Below are positions 1 through 9,585 of a stretch of DNA of 64,000 nt, in pieces. The notes under the pieces are model-generated. The model was not told where the DNA came from and searched no databases. It saw only the letters and a program-made list of their open reading frames with translations. The first letter of the stretch is position 1, and the number at the start of each line of letters is the position of its first letter. Source of the stretch: Alphaproteobacteria bacterium (GTDB lineage: Bacteria > Pseudomonadota > Alphaproteobacteria > Caulobacterales > Hyphomonadaceae); assembly GCA_018969425.1 (NCBI GenBank), contig JAGWYJ010000002.1:121996-185995 (forward strand), written 5' to 3'. A program made the translations under genes and the position numbers.

Positions 1-811
1 CCCCGTGTCTGATCCCTCTCTGGATCTCCTCGACCGGGACGCCCCACGTCTGCGGCATCTGCCCGCCATAAGCATTGATGACGTCCTGCAGCTCCTGAGG
101 AACCGATGAAGACCCGTGCATGACCAGGTGTGTGTTCGGAAGTCGGCGATGGATCTCCTCTATGACGTTCATCGCCAGCACATCCCCGTCGGGCTTGCGC
201 GAGAATTTGTAAGCTCCATGGCTGGTCCCCATTGCGATGGCCAGTGCATCAACCTCGGTCGCCTTGACGAAGTCGACGGCCTGGTCTGGGTCCGTGAGCA
301 GCTGTGAATGATCGAGCGCGCCCTCGGCTCCGTGCCCGTCTTCAGCTTCCCCCATGCCGGTTTCCAGCGATCCAAGAACGCCGAGCTCTCCCTCGACCGA
401 AACTCCGCAGGAGTGGGCCATAACAACCACGCGTCGTGTGACATCAACGTTGTAGGCGTAATCCGCCGGCGTCTTGGCATCTTCCTTGAGGGAGCCGTCC
501 ATCATGACGGACGTGAACCCATACTGAATCGCAGTCGCGCATGTCGCCGGACCGTTGCCGTGATCCTGGTGCATGCAAACCGGAATATGGGGATAGAGTT
601 CCGAGACGGCGTCAATGAGATGCTTCAGCACGACGTCATTGGCGTACGAGCGAGCCCCTCGGCTCGCCTGCATGATGACAGGCGCGTCAACCTGAGCCGC
701 TGCCTCCATGATCGCCAGTGCTTGCTCCATGTTGTTAATGTTGAAGGCGGGAAGACCGTAATTGTGGTCGGCGGCGTGATCCAGAAGCTGCCTAAGCGTA
801 ATGCGCGCCAT
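1..811 (-). CDS. fba: Class II fructose-bisphosphate aldolase, 3' end cut by window edge
   Basis: Catalyses reversible condensation of dihydroxyacetone phosphate and glyceraldehyde 3-phosphate in glycolysis, gluconeogenesis or the Calvin cycle, in the cytoplasm. About 270 codons are visible before the window edge, so roughly the last quarter of a ~350-residue enzyme is missing. The N-terminus reads [19 protein letters not shown]. The class II metal-site stretch CMHQDHGNG and the conserved SVEGELG and MHGSSSVP segments are present. The ATG at 811 is preceded by AAGGAG eight bases upstream. It is the last of four carbon-metabolism genes on this strand (tkt, gap, pgk, fba) and starts about 100 bp after pgk, so co-transcription is likely. 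The sequence resembles the CbbA/Fba subtype; identification is firm, the subtype is inference. Confidence 0.95.
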   Translation of the reverse strand, partial: MARITLRQLLDHAADHNYGLPAFNINNMEQALAIMEAAAQVDAPVIMQASRGARSYANDVVLKHLIDAVSELYPHIPVCMHQDHGNGPATCATAIQYGFTSVMMDGSLKEDAKTPADYAYNVDVTRRVVVMAHSCGVSVEGELGVLGSLETGMGEAEDGHGAEGALDHSQLLTDPDQAVDFVKATEVDALAIAMGTSHGAYKFSRKPDGDVLAMNVIEEIHRRLPNTHLVMHGSSSVPQELQDVINAYGGQMPQTWGVPVEEIQRGIRHG

Positions 812-913
812 ATCGAAACTCCTTGCTCGTCGTGTTGTATTCGTCGACGTGTCAGCTCCCACGCCACATTGGCCCGGACTTCGTTCAGCTCGAGAAACGA
901 AGCCCAGCTTATG

Positions 914-2104
914 TTAGATCTTCAATGCCTCGACCCCGGGCAAAGCCTTGCCTTCCATCCATTCGAGGAAGGCGCCGCCAGCTGTTGAGACGAAGGACAG
1001 GTCGTCAGCCACCCCGGCCGCATGAAGGGCGGAGACAGTGTCTCCGCCACCAGCGACAGCCACCAGACGCCCCTGACGAACCAGATCGGCGGCGTGTTGC
1101 GCTGCTGCGACGGTTCCTCGATCAAATGGAGGGATCTCGAAAACTCCGAGCGGCCCGTTCCACACCAGAGTCTTCGAATTCTCCATCGCCCTCTTCAGGC
1201 GAGCGACCGTCTCCGGGCCCGCGTCGAGAATACGCTCGTGTTCGTCCACCTCACCAAGACCGCGCACACGCGCAGGTGCGCCAGGCGCCATCTGCTCGGC
1301 GACGACGATATCAATTGGAAGGAACAGCTTGCAGTTATTACGACCTGCCAGACCGATGATGCTTCGGGCCGTATCCGCTAGATCCTTCTCGCAATAGGAT
1401 GCGCCGACATCGTGCCCCTGCGCATAAAGGAAGGTGTTGGCCATGCCGCCGCCGATGGCGAGTTTGTCGAGGCGCGTAACAAGATTTTTCAATAGGTCGA
1501 GCTTTGTTGAGACCTTGGAGCCCCCGACGATGCCCAGCACAGGTCGTTGCGGTGAGCCGAGCGCTGTATCTAGAGCGCTGAGCTCTCGCTCCATGGCCAA
1601 TCCTGCGAATGAAGGCAGACGCCTCGCGATGCCTTCAGTCGAGGCGTGGGCCCTGTGAGCGGCCGAGAAAGCATCGTTGACAAAGATATCGCCAAGCCCG
1701 GCGAGTTCGGCGGAGAACAGGGGGTCGTTCGCTTCCTCTCCGGCGTGGTACCGGACATTTTCCAGGAGGGCTACGTCTCCCGGACCGAGATCTGCAACTG
1801 CCGCCCTGGCGGCCGGGCCGACACAGTCGTCCGCCCAGGCTACGGATTTGCCTAGTAGAGTTGAGAGAGGCGCAAGGATCGGCTTCAGACTCATCTCGGC
1901 GACGCGCTTGCCTTTCGGCCGGTCAAAATGTGCGAGAAGCACAGTTCTGGCGCCGCGCGAGGCGAGAAATTCAATCGTTGGCAAAGCGGATCGTAAGCGG
2001 GTGTCATCGGCGACCGCACCGTGGTCCATCGGCACATTGAAGTCGACGCGTACGAGGGCGGTTTTTCCTGTCAGGTCTGCGTCTTTCAGTCGTCGAAACG
2101 TCAT
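914..2104 (-). CDS. pgk: Phosphoglycerate kinase
   Basis: Interconverts 1,3-bisphosphoglycerate plus ADP and 3-phosphoglycerate plus ATP. It has the full family length (396 residues). The N-terminal substrate-binding segment VRVDFNVPMD, the hinge region GIVGGSKVSTK and the C-terminal nucleotide-binding GGGDTVSAL are all visible. It lies 67 bp after gap and about 100 bp before fba on the same strand, a standard gap-pgk-fba order in Alphaproteobacteria, so one transcript is likely. No key residue looks missing. Long opposite-strand reading frames here are codon-bias shadows. Confidence 0.98.
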   Translation of the reverse strand: MTFRRLKDADLTGKTALVRVDFNVPMDHGAVADDTRLRSALPTIEFLASRGARTVLLAHFDRPKGKRVAEMSLKPILAPLSTLLGKSVAWADDCVGPAARAAVADLGPGDVALLENVRYHAGEEANDPLFSAELAGLGDIFVNDAFSAAHRAHASTEGIARRLPSFAGLAMERELSALDTALGSPQRPVLGIVGGSKVSTKLDLLKNLVTRLDKLAIGGGMANTFLYAQGHDVGASYCEKDLADTARSIIGLAGRNNCKLFLPIDIVVAEQMAPGAPARVRGLGEVDEHERILDAGPETVARLKRAMENSKTLVWNGPLGVFEIPPFDRGTVAAAQHAADLVRQGRLVAVAGGGDTVSALHAAGVADDLSFVSTAGGAFLEWMEGKALPGVEALKI

Positions 2105-2171
2105 GATCCTAGCCTTACCGAACCCGCCGACCCTTCGGCCTGTGGTCCCAAGTCCCTGTGGTCGTTGGTGA

Positions 2172-3182
2172 TTAGATCAGGCGCGACATCGCGAGGGCGG
2201 TATCCGACATGCGTGTGGCGAAGCCCCATTCATTATCATACCAGGACAGCACCCGCACAAGCTGACCGTCGATGACCTGGGTCTGGGCCAGAGCCACGGT
2301 TGAGGAGGCTGGCGCATGATTGAGATCCATGGAAACCAACGGATCGTTCGTCACAGCGAGAATTCCCTTGAGCGGCCCCTCGCTTGCCGCCGCCTCCAGG
2401 GCCCGGTTGATTTCCTCGACGCTTACAGGTCGCGACGGGACGACCTTGAGATCAACCACAGAGACATTAGGCGTTGGGACGCGGATGGAAGATCCGTCGA
2501 GTCGACCCTTCAGTTCGGGAAGCACAAGCCCGATTGCCTTCGCTGCGCCCGTAGAGGTGGGAATCATCGAAAGCGCCGCCGCCCGGGCGCGATAGAGATC
2601 TTTGTGCATCGTATCGAGGGTCGGTTGATCCCCCGTGTAGGCGTGGATCGTCGTCATGTACCCGCGTTCGATGCCGCATAATCCGTGCAGCACCTTCGCC
2701 ACCGGGGCGAGGCAGTTGGTGGTGCATGATCCGTTCGAAACGACATGATCAGAGGCTGTCAGCGTATCGTGATTGACGCCGAAGACGATTGTTTTATCCG
2801 CATTGTCGGCCGGGGCGGACACAAGAACTCTCCGCGCCCCCGCCGCGATATGAGCGGATGCCTTGTCCTTGGATGTGAAGATGCCGGTACATTCCATCGC
2901 AATGTCGACATTAAGATCTTTGTGCGGAAGTCGCGCAGGATCTCTTTCCGCAGTGACCTTGAACGACTGGCGACCAACCTTGACCACGTCCCCGGAGATC
3001 TCCACGGGCATCCCGAGACGCCCGTGAACGCTGTCATACTTAAGAAGGTGGACATTCGTCTCGATCGGTCCGAGATCATTGACCGCGACGACTTCAATGT
3101 CGCGACGGTCATGCTCGAGGATCGATCTCAGAACCAGACGGCCAATTCGCCCGAAGCCGTTGATTGCGACACGCACTGTCAT
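2172..3182 (-). CDS. gap: Type I glyceraldehyde-3-phosphate dehydrogenase
   Basis: Oxidises glyceraldehyde 3-phosphate to 1,3-bisphosphoglycerate with NAD(P). It is 336 residues, the usual length. The Rossmann start VAINGFGRIGRLVLRS, the catalytic Cys within SNGSCTTNCLAPV, and the C-terminal SWYDNEWGF are intact. It sits between tkt (159 bp upstream) and pgk (67 bp downstream) on the same strand. The ATG at 3182 gives the canonical N-terminus MTVRVAINGFGRIG. Cofactor preference cannot be read with confidence. Confidence 0.98.
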   Translation of the reverse strand: MTVRVAINGFGRIGRLVLRSILEHDRRDIEVVAVNDLGPIETNVHLLKYDSVHGRLGMPVEISGDVVKVGRQSFKVTAERDPARLPHKDLNVDIAMECTGIFTSKDKASAHIAAGARRVLVSAPADNADKTIVFGVNHDTLTASDHVVSNGSCTTNCLAPVAKVLHGLCGIERGYMTTIHAYTGDQPTLDTMHKDLYRARAAALSMIPTSTGAAKAIGLVLPELKGRLDGSSIRVPTPNVSVVDLKVVPSRPVSVEEINRALEAAASEGPLKGILAVTNDPLVSMDLNHAPASSTVALAQTQVIDGQLVRVLSWYDNEWGFATRMSDTALAMSRLI

Positions 3183-3340
3183 TTCACCATCCGCTCGTTT
3201 CTCTGAGCCGGGCGTGAGCGTGCGCTTCGACCGGCGATTTTAGTGCGGTCATAGAGGATTTTCAGAAAATGTGGAGACCGCATCTCGTTGAATTCGAGGT
3301 GATTCTCCCGTTCGACGAATAATGGGGTGCGGCCTTCGCT

Positions 3341-5311
3341 TTAAAGTCTCGCCTTAACGGCCTTTACGACAGCTTCAGATGTGATTCCGAACTCCCGGTA
3401 GAGATCCTTGTAGGGTGCTGACGCTCCAAAGCCCCCCATGCCGACGAAGCCGCCATTAGGCCCGATCCAACGGTCCCATCCATCCCGAACGCCAGCTTCG
3501 ACGGCCACGGTTGCCAGGCCCTGTCCAAGGACGTCCCTTCGATAGCTGTCGCTCTGATGAGCGAAGAGGGAGAAGCAGGGAAGAGAGACGACGCGAGTTC
3601 CAACTCCTGAAGCCTCCAGCTCATCCTGAGCTTTGAGCGCGATCTCGATCTCGGATCCGGTGGCGAGAATCGCCGCGCGTTCGGGACCACGCGCCGGGCG
3701 AAGGACGTATCCCCCTTTTGCAACGAGATTTTCCGAGACGTGAACGGTTCGTGCGAGGGGCACGTTCTGACGCGTGAGGGCGATAAGAGAGGGAGCCCCT
3801 TTAGACTGGAGGGCGACCTCCCATGCTTCCGCTGTCTCCACGCCGTCGCAGGGTCTGAAAACCAGGAGATTTGGCATCGCTCGGAGGGAGGAGATGTGTT
3901 CCACAGGCTGATGGGTCGGGCCGTCTTCGCCGACCCCGATCGAGTCGTGGGTCATCACGTGGATCACTCGGATGCCCATCAGCGCTCCTAAACGGATGGC
4001 GGGGCGCGAATAGTCTGAAAAGACGAGGAAGGTCCCTGAATAGGGGATGACCCCCCCATGGAGGGCCATTCCATTCATCGCGGCCGCCATGGCGTGCTCA
4101 CGCACGCCGTAGTGAATATAACGTCCGTCATAACGATCTGGCCCGAGGGGCGATTTCGTCGCCGCGGTTCTGGTATTGTTGGATCCTGTGAGATCCGCTG
4201 ACCCTCCGATCATCTCCGGCGTCATTCGGGTCAGAACTTCGAGTGCGGCGCCTGACCATTTTCGGGTGCCGTCTGCCTTGGCGCCGTCGGTGACCGAGCG
4301 CTTGTGTTCTTCAATCGCGGACACGATCTCTTTCGGTGGGTCCCCCGCCACGGCGGTTTCAAACTCGTCCCGCCGGCTCGAGTTGTTTAAGCGCTCGCGC
4401 CAGGCGAGGTTCGTCCCGCGGCTCCGAGCACCAGCTTCCCGCCAGCTCTTCAGGATATCCTCGGGAATCGCGAAGGGTTCATGGGGCCATGAGAGGGCCG
4501 AACGGATACCGGCGATTTCCTCCGCTCCATAGGGACCTCCATGCGCCGGCCCTGTCCCGGCAAGCTTGGGGGCGCCGAAACCTATGATCGTCCGACAGGC
4601 GATCAGGCTCGGGGCATCGCTTGTCTGGGCCTCTTGCAGCGCCTGACGGACAGCTTCCTCGTCATGCCCGTCGACGCGGCGGACATTCCACCCTGAGGCC
4701 CTGAAGCGTTCGATCTGGTCTGTGCGATCCGCCAGTCCTGTTGAGCCGTCTATGGTGACTGCGTTGTCGTCAAACATGACGATCAGGCGGTTGAGTTTGA
4801 GATGTCCTGCGAGAGTGAGGGCTTCCTGGGAGACCCCTTCCATCAGGCACCCGTCTCCGGCGATGACATAGGTCCGGTGGTCGACCAGCGCATCGCCGAA
4901 GCGTGAGTTCATGTGACGTTCGGCAATCGCCATGCCCACCGCCGTCGCCAGACCCTGGCCAAGCGGTCCAGTCGTGGTCTCGACCCCCTGCGTATGTCCG
5001 AACTCGGGGTGTCCAGGAGTTTTGGAGCGCAGCTGTCGAAAGTTTCGGATCTCCTCAATTGTCATTTCGGGATAGCCCGTCAGGTAAAGGAGCGAGTAGA
5101 GCAGCATTGAGCCGTGGCCTGCCGACAGCACGAACCTGTCACGGTCAGGCCATGAGGCGTCCTGAGGGTCGAATTTGAGGAACTCTCGGAAAAGAACGCT
5201 GGCGGCGTCCGCCATACCTAGCGGAAGGCCAACATGACCGCTTTGGGCCTTTTCCACGGCGTCCATGGAGAGGGCTCGAACAGCGTTGGCGATAGGATTT
5301 GAAACAAGCAT
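3341..5311 (-). CDS. tkt: Transketolase
   Basis: A thiamine-diphosphate enzyme that moves two-carbon ketol units between sugar phosphates in the pentose phosphate and Calvin pathways. It has 656 residues from the chosen ATG at 5311 (N-terminus MLVSNPIANAVRALSMDAV), which matches family starts; a longer in-frame start at 5419 would add 36 atypical residues. Visible landmarks are the SGHVGLPLGMAD and ETTTGPLGQG substrate/ThDP segments, the GDGCLMEG ThDP motif, and the pyrimidine-domain segment HYGVREHAMAAAMNG. AGGAAG lies about seven bases before the start. It heads the tkt-gap-pgk-fba cluster and is divergent from zauP-zapA. Confidence 0.97.
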   Translation of the reverse strand: MLVSNPIANAVRALSMDAVEKAQSGHVGLPLGMADAASVLFREFLKFDPQDASWPDRDRFVLSAGHGSMLLYSLLYLTGYPEMTIEEIRNFRQLRSKTPGHPEFGHTQGVETTTGPLGQGLATAVGMAIAERHMNSRFGDALVDHRTYVIAGDGCLMEGVSQEALTLAGHLKLNRLIVMFDDNAVTIDGSTGLADRTDQIERFRASGWNVRRVDGHDEEAVRQALQEAQTSDAPSLIACRTIIGFGAPKLAGTGPAHGGPYGAEEIAGIRSALSWPHEPFAIPEDILKSWREAGARSRGTNLAWRERLNNSSRRDEFETAVAGDPPKEIVSAIEEHKRSVTDGAKADGTRKWSGAALEVLTRMTPEMIGGSADLTGSNNTRTAATKSPLGPDRYDGRYIHYGVREHAMAAAMNGMALHGGVIPYSGTFLVFSDYSRPAIRLGALMGIRVIHVMTHDSIGVGEDGPTHQPVEHISSLRAMPNLLVFRPCDGVETAEAWEVALQSKGAPSLIALTRQNVPLARTVHVSENLVAKGGYVLRPARGPERAAILATGSEIEIALKAQDELEASGVGTRVVSLPCFSLFAHQSDSYRRDVLGQGLATVAVEAGVRDGWDRWIGPNGGFVGMGGFGASAPYKDLYREFGITSEAVVKAVKARL

Positions 5312-5431
5312 AGGAGGCTTCCTGTCCACGATACCGGGTTGGTTAATGGATATCGTTGCTGCGGCAAAGGGACATTCGTCCGTCTGAGCGCCATTGCGAA
5401 GTGCGCCCCGGCGCCACACAGTGCCGCGGCC

Positions 5432-5719
5432 ATGAGCGAGGAAACGGATAGTACGGGTGATATGGAGGCAGCCGCGCGGCGCCTTGAGGAGGCCGTCGGT
5501 CGCCTTGAGGTGCGCCTTGACGGTCTATTCGAACGCCTTGATTCATGCCTTCCATACGAACGGGAGGCTGAGGCCCTCCGTTTGGACCGAGCGAGGTTGG
5601 CCAACGATCTGGATGCGGCGAGGTTCCGCGAGCGTGAGCTTCAAAAACTGGCGGACGAAGCCTCCGAAGCGCTCGGCGCTGCGATAGCGGAAGTTCGTGA
5701 GGCGTTGGGGAAGGTCTGA
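5432..5719 (+). CDS. zauP: ZauP-like coiled-coil division protein, upstream partner of ZapA
   Basis: A 95-residue acidic, heptad-rich protein: residues ~10-40 (AARRLEEAVGRLEVRLDGL) and ~50-90 look helical and coiled-coil. A small coiled-coil gene directly upstream of zapA is conserved in Alphaproteobacteria. In Caulobacter this partner (ZauP) acts with ZapA to focus the FtsZ ring. The ATG at 5432 was chosen because it gives MSEETDSTGDMEAAARR; a longer in-frame extension upstream reads as intergenic sequence. The stop is 19 bp before the zapA start. The name rests mainly on position and coiled-coil character; sequence alone would support only a DUF4164-type coiled-coil protein. Confidence 0.75.
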   Translation: MSEETDSTGDMEAAARRLEEAVGRLEVRLDGLFERLDSCLPYEREAEALRLDRARLANDLDAARFRERELQKLADEASEALGAAIAEVREALGKV

Positions 5720-5738
5720 GCTATTTGAAGTAGGATGG

Positions 5739-6092
5739 ATGACGGTGGCGGTCTCACGCGCTGAACTATCGATCTCCGGAAAGCGGTATCTCCTGAGCTG
5801 CGCTCCTGGCCAGGAAGCCCGCCTTGAGGAGCTGGGCGCAAGGTTTGACGCTCGCGTTCGGGAACTTGCGGAGGCGATGGGAGATATCGGCTCCGAACGG
5901 TTGTTCTTGGCGGCGGGACTATCCTTTATAGACGAACTCGATATCGAGACTGCTGGCGGCAATGCTCGCGAGCTGGATGAACGGATCCGAGGGCTTGAGC
6001 AACGTGCGGCGCTGGCGTTGGCGGAAGCGGCGGCCCGGATTGAAGCGTTGACGGTCCGGGTTGAGGAGGCTGGGGAGCCTGAGGGCCGCTGA
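5739..6092 (+). CDS. zapA: Cell division protein ZapA
   Basis: A cytoplasmic FtsZ-ring-associated protein of 117 residues. The N-terminal ZapA fold is visible (VSRAELSISGKRYLLSCAPGQ, then an EARLEELGARFDARV helix), followed by a long C-terminal helix rich in A/E/R (residues ~70-110) expected to form the coiled-coil tetramer. The ATG at 5739 follows a short GGATG-rich leader; an upstream in-frame start at 5697 would overlap zauP and is less family-like. It probably shares a transcript with zauP. In many relatives 6S RNA and a 5-formyl-THF cyclo-ligase gene follow zapA; here the next gene is convergent after 66 bp and neither is visible. Confidence 0.9.
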   Translation: MTVAVSRAELSISGKRYLLSCAPGQEARLEELGARFDARVRELAEAMGDIGSERLFLAAGLSFIDELDIETAGGNARELDERIRGLEQRAALALAEAAARIEALTVRVEEAGEPEGR

Positions 6093-6158
6093 AACATGGG
6101 GCGATTGCCTCACAGGCCGATCGTGCTGGCTGCGTGGAGCCGGCCAAAGATTTGTCCG

Positions 6159-7343
6159 TTATGCACACTGTCCGGCGGCCCATCCGGAAGACCAGGCCCA
6201 CTGAAAATTATAGCCGCCAAGCCAGCCCGTGACGTCGACGCATTCCCCGATAAAGAAAAGACCTTTGCGTCCCTTGGCTTCAAGGGTCTGAGAGGAGAGG
6301 TCGCGGGTATCGACCCCGCCTACGGTCACCTCGGCCGTCCTCCAGCCCTCGGTTCCGCTTGGCCTCAACCGCCACGCCTGTACCGCCTCCGCGACACGTC
6401 GCAGCTTAAGGTCGGAGAGATCCGCCAGACGCAGATCGCCAGCTGTTGTCTCGGCGAGGTGGAGAGCGAGACGTCGGGGAAGCATGTCCGACAGGCCCGA
6501 GGTCAGGCTGGCCTTGGGTCGCTCCTGTCGAGCGAACTTAAGATCCGCCAATACGTCTCGCCCCGGCGCGAGGTCGATAAACACGTCTGAAGTTTCCTTC
6601 CAGTAGGAAGAAGCTTGAAGGACTGCTGGTCCGGATAGTCCGCGATGGGTGAAGAGAAGGCCCTCCTCAAACGACTTCTCCCCAGCAGTGACGCGCGCTC
6701 GGGTGGATAGTCCCGCCAGAGCTGAGAGAGCGTCCAGAGCAGGCGGTCCGACTGTGAAAGGAACTAGACCGGGCCGTGGACTGACGAGTCTCAGTCCGAA
6801 CTGGAGAGCGACATCATAGGCGTAACCGCTTGCCCCCATTTTGGGAATCGACTTACCGCCTGTCGCGATCACAAGGGATGAGCAAGCCACTGTTTCAGAG
6901 GCAGTCTCTACGATAAACCCATCTGAGGTGCTTTCGATCGCACCCGGAATGACCCCGAGTTTCAGGTCTGCACCGGCATCATGAAGATCTGAGAGTAGCA
7001 TTGCGATAATCTGCTTCGCCGAACCGTCGCAGAAAAGTTGCCCCGCAGTCTTTTCATGATAGGCGATCTGCCGCGCCTCCAGCCTGGCGATGAAGTCATG
7101 TTGACTGAAGCGTCGAAGCGCCGACACGCAGAATTGCGGGTTATTGGAGAGAAAGGCGTCCGGTCTGCAATGCAGATTAGTGAAGTTGCATCGCCCTCCT
7201 CCTGAAATACGGATTTTCTCGGCAGGCGCATGATTGTGGTCGATGACAAGAACACGACGTCCGCGACGACCCGCCTCTATGGCGCACATGAGTCCAGCCG
7301 CACCAGCGCCTATTACGAGAACGTCCGTGACCGTGGGAGCCAT
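6159..7343 (-). CDS. HI0933/YhiN-family flavoprotein
   Basis: A predicted FAD-dependent oxidoreductase of the HI0933-like (BaiN/YhiN) family; the physiological substrate is unknown. It is 394 residues. It has an N-terminal dinucleotide-binding motif (DVLVIGAGAAGLMCAIEAG), the family signature KIRISGGGRCNFTN, the mid-protein ATGGKSIPKMGASG, and the C-terminal GGYNFQWAWSSGWAAG. The ATG at 7343 gives the usual family N-terminus and starts 4 bp after the upstream GMC gene's stop; an alternative ATG at 7373 would overlap that gene by 26 bp. Close spacing implies translational coupling with the GMC oxidoreductase. Confidence 0.9.
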   Translation of the reverse strand: MAPTVTDVLVIGAGAAGLMCAIEAGRRGRRVLVIDHNHAPAEKIRISGGGRCNFTNLHCRPDAFLSNNPQFCVSALRRFSQHDFIARLEARQIAYHEKTAGQLFCDGSAKQIIAMLLSDLHDAGADLKLGVIPGAIESTSDGFIVETASETVACSSLVIATGGKSIPKMGASGYAYDVALQFGLRLVSPRPGLVPFTVGPPALDALSALAGLSTRARVTAGEKSFEEGLLFTHRGLSGPAVLQASSYWKETSDVFIDLAPGRDVLADLKFARQERPKASLTSGLSDMLPRRLALHLAETTAGDLRLADLSDLKLRRVAEAVQAWRLRPSGTEGWRTAEVTVGGVDTRDLSSQTLEAKGRKGLFFIGECVDVTGWLGGYNFQWAWSSGWAAGQCA

Positions 7344-7347
7344 CGTA

Positions 7348-8946
7348 TCACGCAGCCCGCTGATCGAGGACATGCTGGCATGCCCTGGCGGTGAGAGCCA
7401 TGATGGTGAGAGCCGGGTTTTGACTTCCCTGAGAAGGAAAGGATGCTCCGTCGGTTACGAACAGACCTGGCATATCCCAGCATTCATTATGTGGGTTGAG
7501 CACCGAAGTAAGGGGATCAGAACCCATACGCGCAGTTCCGCACTCATGAATGGCGAGACCGGGAGTGGATGGGACAGTATCGACGTGAGTGAGAACGGCT
7601 CCAACAGAGGTCCCAAGCTCTCGGAGGGCGAAAGAGGCCTCCGCAGTGAGTCTCAGGTCATCCTTGCTGTAGCTGTAGTCGATTTCGAGGTGGTGCGGGC
7701 GTGAGTCGCCATCTGACCTGATCCGGATCCGGTTGGATGCCCGGGGTGACGCTTCGATGAACGCGACGGCTGTGAAGAACGAAGCGCGCCCAGATGGGTA
7801 TGTATAGAGCTGAACGCCGTATCCTCTCTTTTCGGTTGATCCGCCCTCGCGCAAGTCAAACCTCGGGAGGGCGATGCATCGGCCAGGAGGAGGAGCGAGG
7901 AGATGGTTCGTGTTGGCGATCATGCCTTCCGCCCTGACCATGATTCGGTCCATCAGGTTGGTTCCTAGAGCCCCGCTGGCGTCTCCCGGAGGCCGACCGC
8001 TGAGTGTGGACGAGGCCATAAGAATCCGTGCGCTTTCAATCGTCGAGGCGCAGAGGAACACAATGGGCGCGCGCGCCATGCGCAAAACGCCGTCCCTTTT
8101 ATCTCTCCATTCTGCGCCGCTGGCGCGACCGGCGCTGTCGTGGAGTATACGCTCGACTACCGCCCCTGTTCTGCAGGTTAATCGGCCGGCGGCCGCCGCC
8201 CGTGCGACGCTTTCAGCCGGAGGCGCGAAGCGGCTCAGCATGACTTTGGCCTGCGGCCACCGCGCACGGACACGATTGATAACTCGCGCTTCAAGGGCGT
8301 CAGGCTCGATCTCGTTTGAGATCAGGCTATCAGGCGGACAGGAGAAGCCGTCTTCTCGTCCCGATAAGCCCAGGAGCCGTTCGACATCCTCATACCAGGG
8401 TGCAAGGTCTTCAAGAGTGATTGGCCAGGCTGGACGCTCTTTCGAGGAAGGCCGGAAGTCCGCTTGCGCCAATCGATAGTACTGCCAGCCATGACCGGGA
8501 ACGATCATGCGGCCGCCGAGACCGTGCGAACGAATCCATGAAAAAGGTCGACCATCTGGGGTGGTGTAGGGGTAGTCACGGTCGTCAACGAAGGCCTGCG
8601 GCATCCTTTCCCATGCGAAACACTGAGTCTGAACCGGTTGACGAATGCGTCCCACCGCACGGAGGGCCCGTTGTGCGAGGCGTGCAACAGGGCGGGACAG
8701 GCTGAAGGCCAGAGGAGAATTGGCCGCAAGGCGCGTCAACAATTGGGTCGTGGCTGTAACAGGGCGACCCCATGCGGAGATGTCCATCCCAGCATCGAGC
8801 ATGAGCACGTTCAGCCCGCCCTCGCAAAGCCTCAGTGACGCCAGCCCGCCAGCAGCGCCGGAACCGACGATAATCGCGTCAAAGCGGTCATCCGCTACGA
8901 GGCTTTCGCCGCGCGCGAGAGAGGCTTCGAGCAGGGGAGAGATCAT
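7348..8946 (-). CDS. GMC-family oxidoreductase
   Basis: An FAD-dependent alcohol or sugar dehydrogenase of the glucose-methanol-choline superfamily, 532 residues. The N-terminal FAD motif is FDAIIVGSGAAGGLAS (residues ~22-37). The C-terminal GMC segment carries the His of IHECGTARMG (His ~467), followed by LFVTDGASFPSQGSQNPALT, which supplies the second active-site Asn region. No signal peptide or TAT motif is seen, so it is likely cytoplasmic or peripheral. The substrate cannot be inferred; the closest functional classes are choline- or steroid-type GMC dehydrogenases. It is transcribed ahead of the HI0933-type flavoprotein and followed on its 5' side by a ~640 bp gap. Confidence 0.9.
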   Translation of the reverse strand: MISPLLEASLARGESLVADDRFDAIIVGSGAAGGLASLRLCEGGLNVLMLDAGMDISAWGRPVTATTQLLTRLAANSPLAFSLSRPVARLAQRALRAVGRIRQPVQTQCFAWERMPQAFVDDRDYPYTTPDGRPFSWIRSHGLGGRMIVPGHGWQYYRLAQADFRPSSKERPAWPITLEDLAPWYEDVERLLGLSGREDGFSCPPDSLISNEIEPDALEARVINRVRARWPQAKVMLSRFAPPAESVARAAAAGRLTCRTGAVVERILHDSAGRASGAEWRDKRDGVLRMARAPIVFLCASTIESARILMASSTLSGRPPGDASGALGTNLMDRIMVRAEGMIANTNHLLAPPPGRCIALPRFDLREGGSTEKRGYGVQLYTYPSGRASFFTAVAFIEASPRASNRIRIRSDGDSRPHHLEIDYSYSKDDLRLTAEASFALRELGTSVGAVLTHVDTVPSTPGLAIHECGTARMGSDPLTSVLNPHNECWDMPGLFVTDGASFPSQGSQNPALTIMALTARACQHVLDQRAA

Positions 8947-9585
8947 GATTTGATGCCTTGGGCGGAGCCGCTGCCGCCCCGCACGCGTTCTCTTTCAGCG
9001 CAGTTCGAACACGTTCTGATCGTCAGCGTGAAGGATAGTTGTCTCAAACTGGTAAAATTTCCTCCCGGGCTGAGGGTCTTTAAACCAAAGGAACCTACCT
9101 GTCCCTCGACCGTTCACGATTGATGCAAGATAGATGCGCTGTGCCGAGCCGATCGGACACTCGGCTTGGTCCCGCTAATGCGCTTTCTCAAACCCAGGGA
9201 GGAGGAGCGAGGCTAGGCGTCAACAGGCCATGGCGGACGGGGGGTGAGAGGCGGTTTGGACAGGTCCGATGAAACTCCTCATCAGAGCAATTTAAACAGA
9301 GCGTACCTTCGATCCCATTATTCATGGCGCCCTCCGCCTAGGCGGCGAGGCGGCGACCGCAATACGAGTCATTGGGAATGAGGTTGGGCATGGACCTGAT
9401 GCTCCCATAGGAATTTGAGGTCGCACGCCGCCAGGAGTGAATGCCCGATCCTTTCCGGCCGTCTCCCGGTTCTTCTCCAAGGTGTGGCTATGGAGCAACC
9501 GAAGAGGTTGACGACGACGACGTTTTCACGGCTGTCATTTTGCTCTCCGGCTAGGACCGGCTTGAAATGGCGATACGGTTGGTAA
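8947..9585. other. Intergenic gap, no gene recognised
   Basis: This 639 bp gap lies between the divergent GMC oxidoreductase and SRAP genes and should hold both promoters. No convincing reading frame, RNA gene or terminator was seen. A 12-bp palindrome CCGCCTAGGCGG lies near 9335-9350. At 9003-9016 two GTTC half-sites occur with 6 bp between them, one short of the alphaproteobacterial LexA spacing. Confidence 0.5.

Noticed and set aside
308..988. 226-codon plus-strand frame
   Set aside because: Antisense to fba and the end of pgk; no protein-like pattern.
9003..9016. Possible LexA (SOS) box upstream of the SRAP gene
   Set aside because: GTTC half-sites have 6 bp between them instead of 7, and the site is ~570 bp from the start codon.
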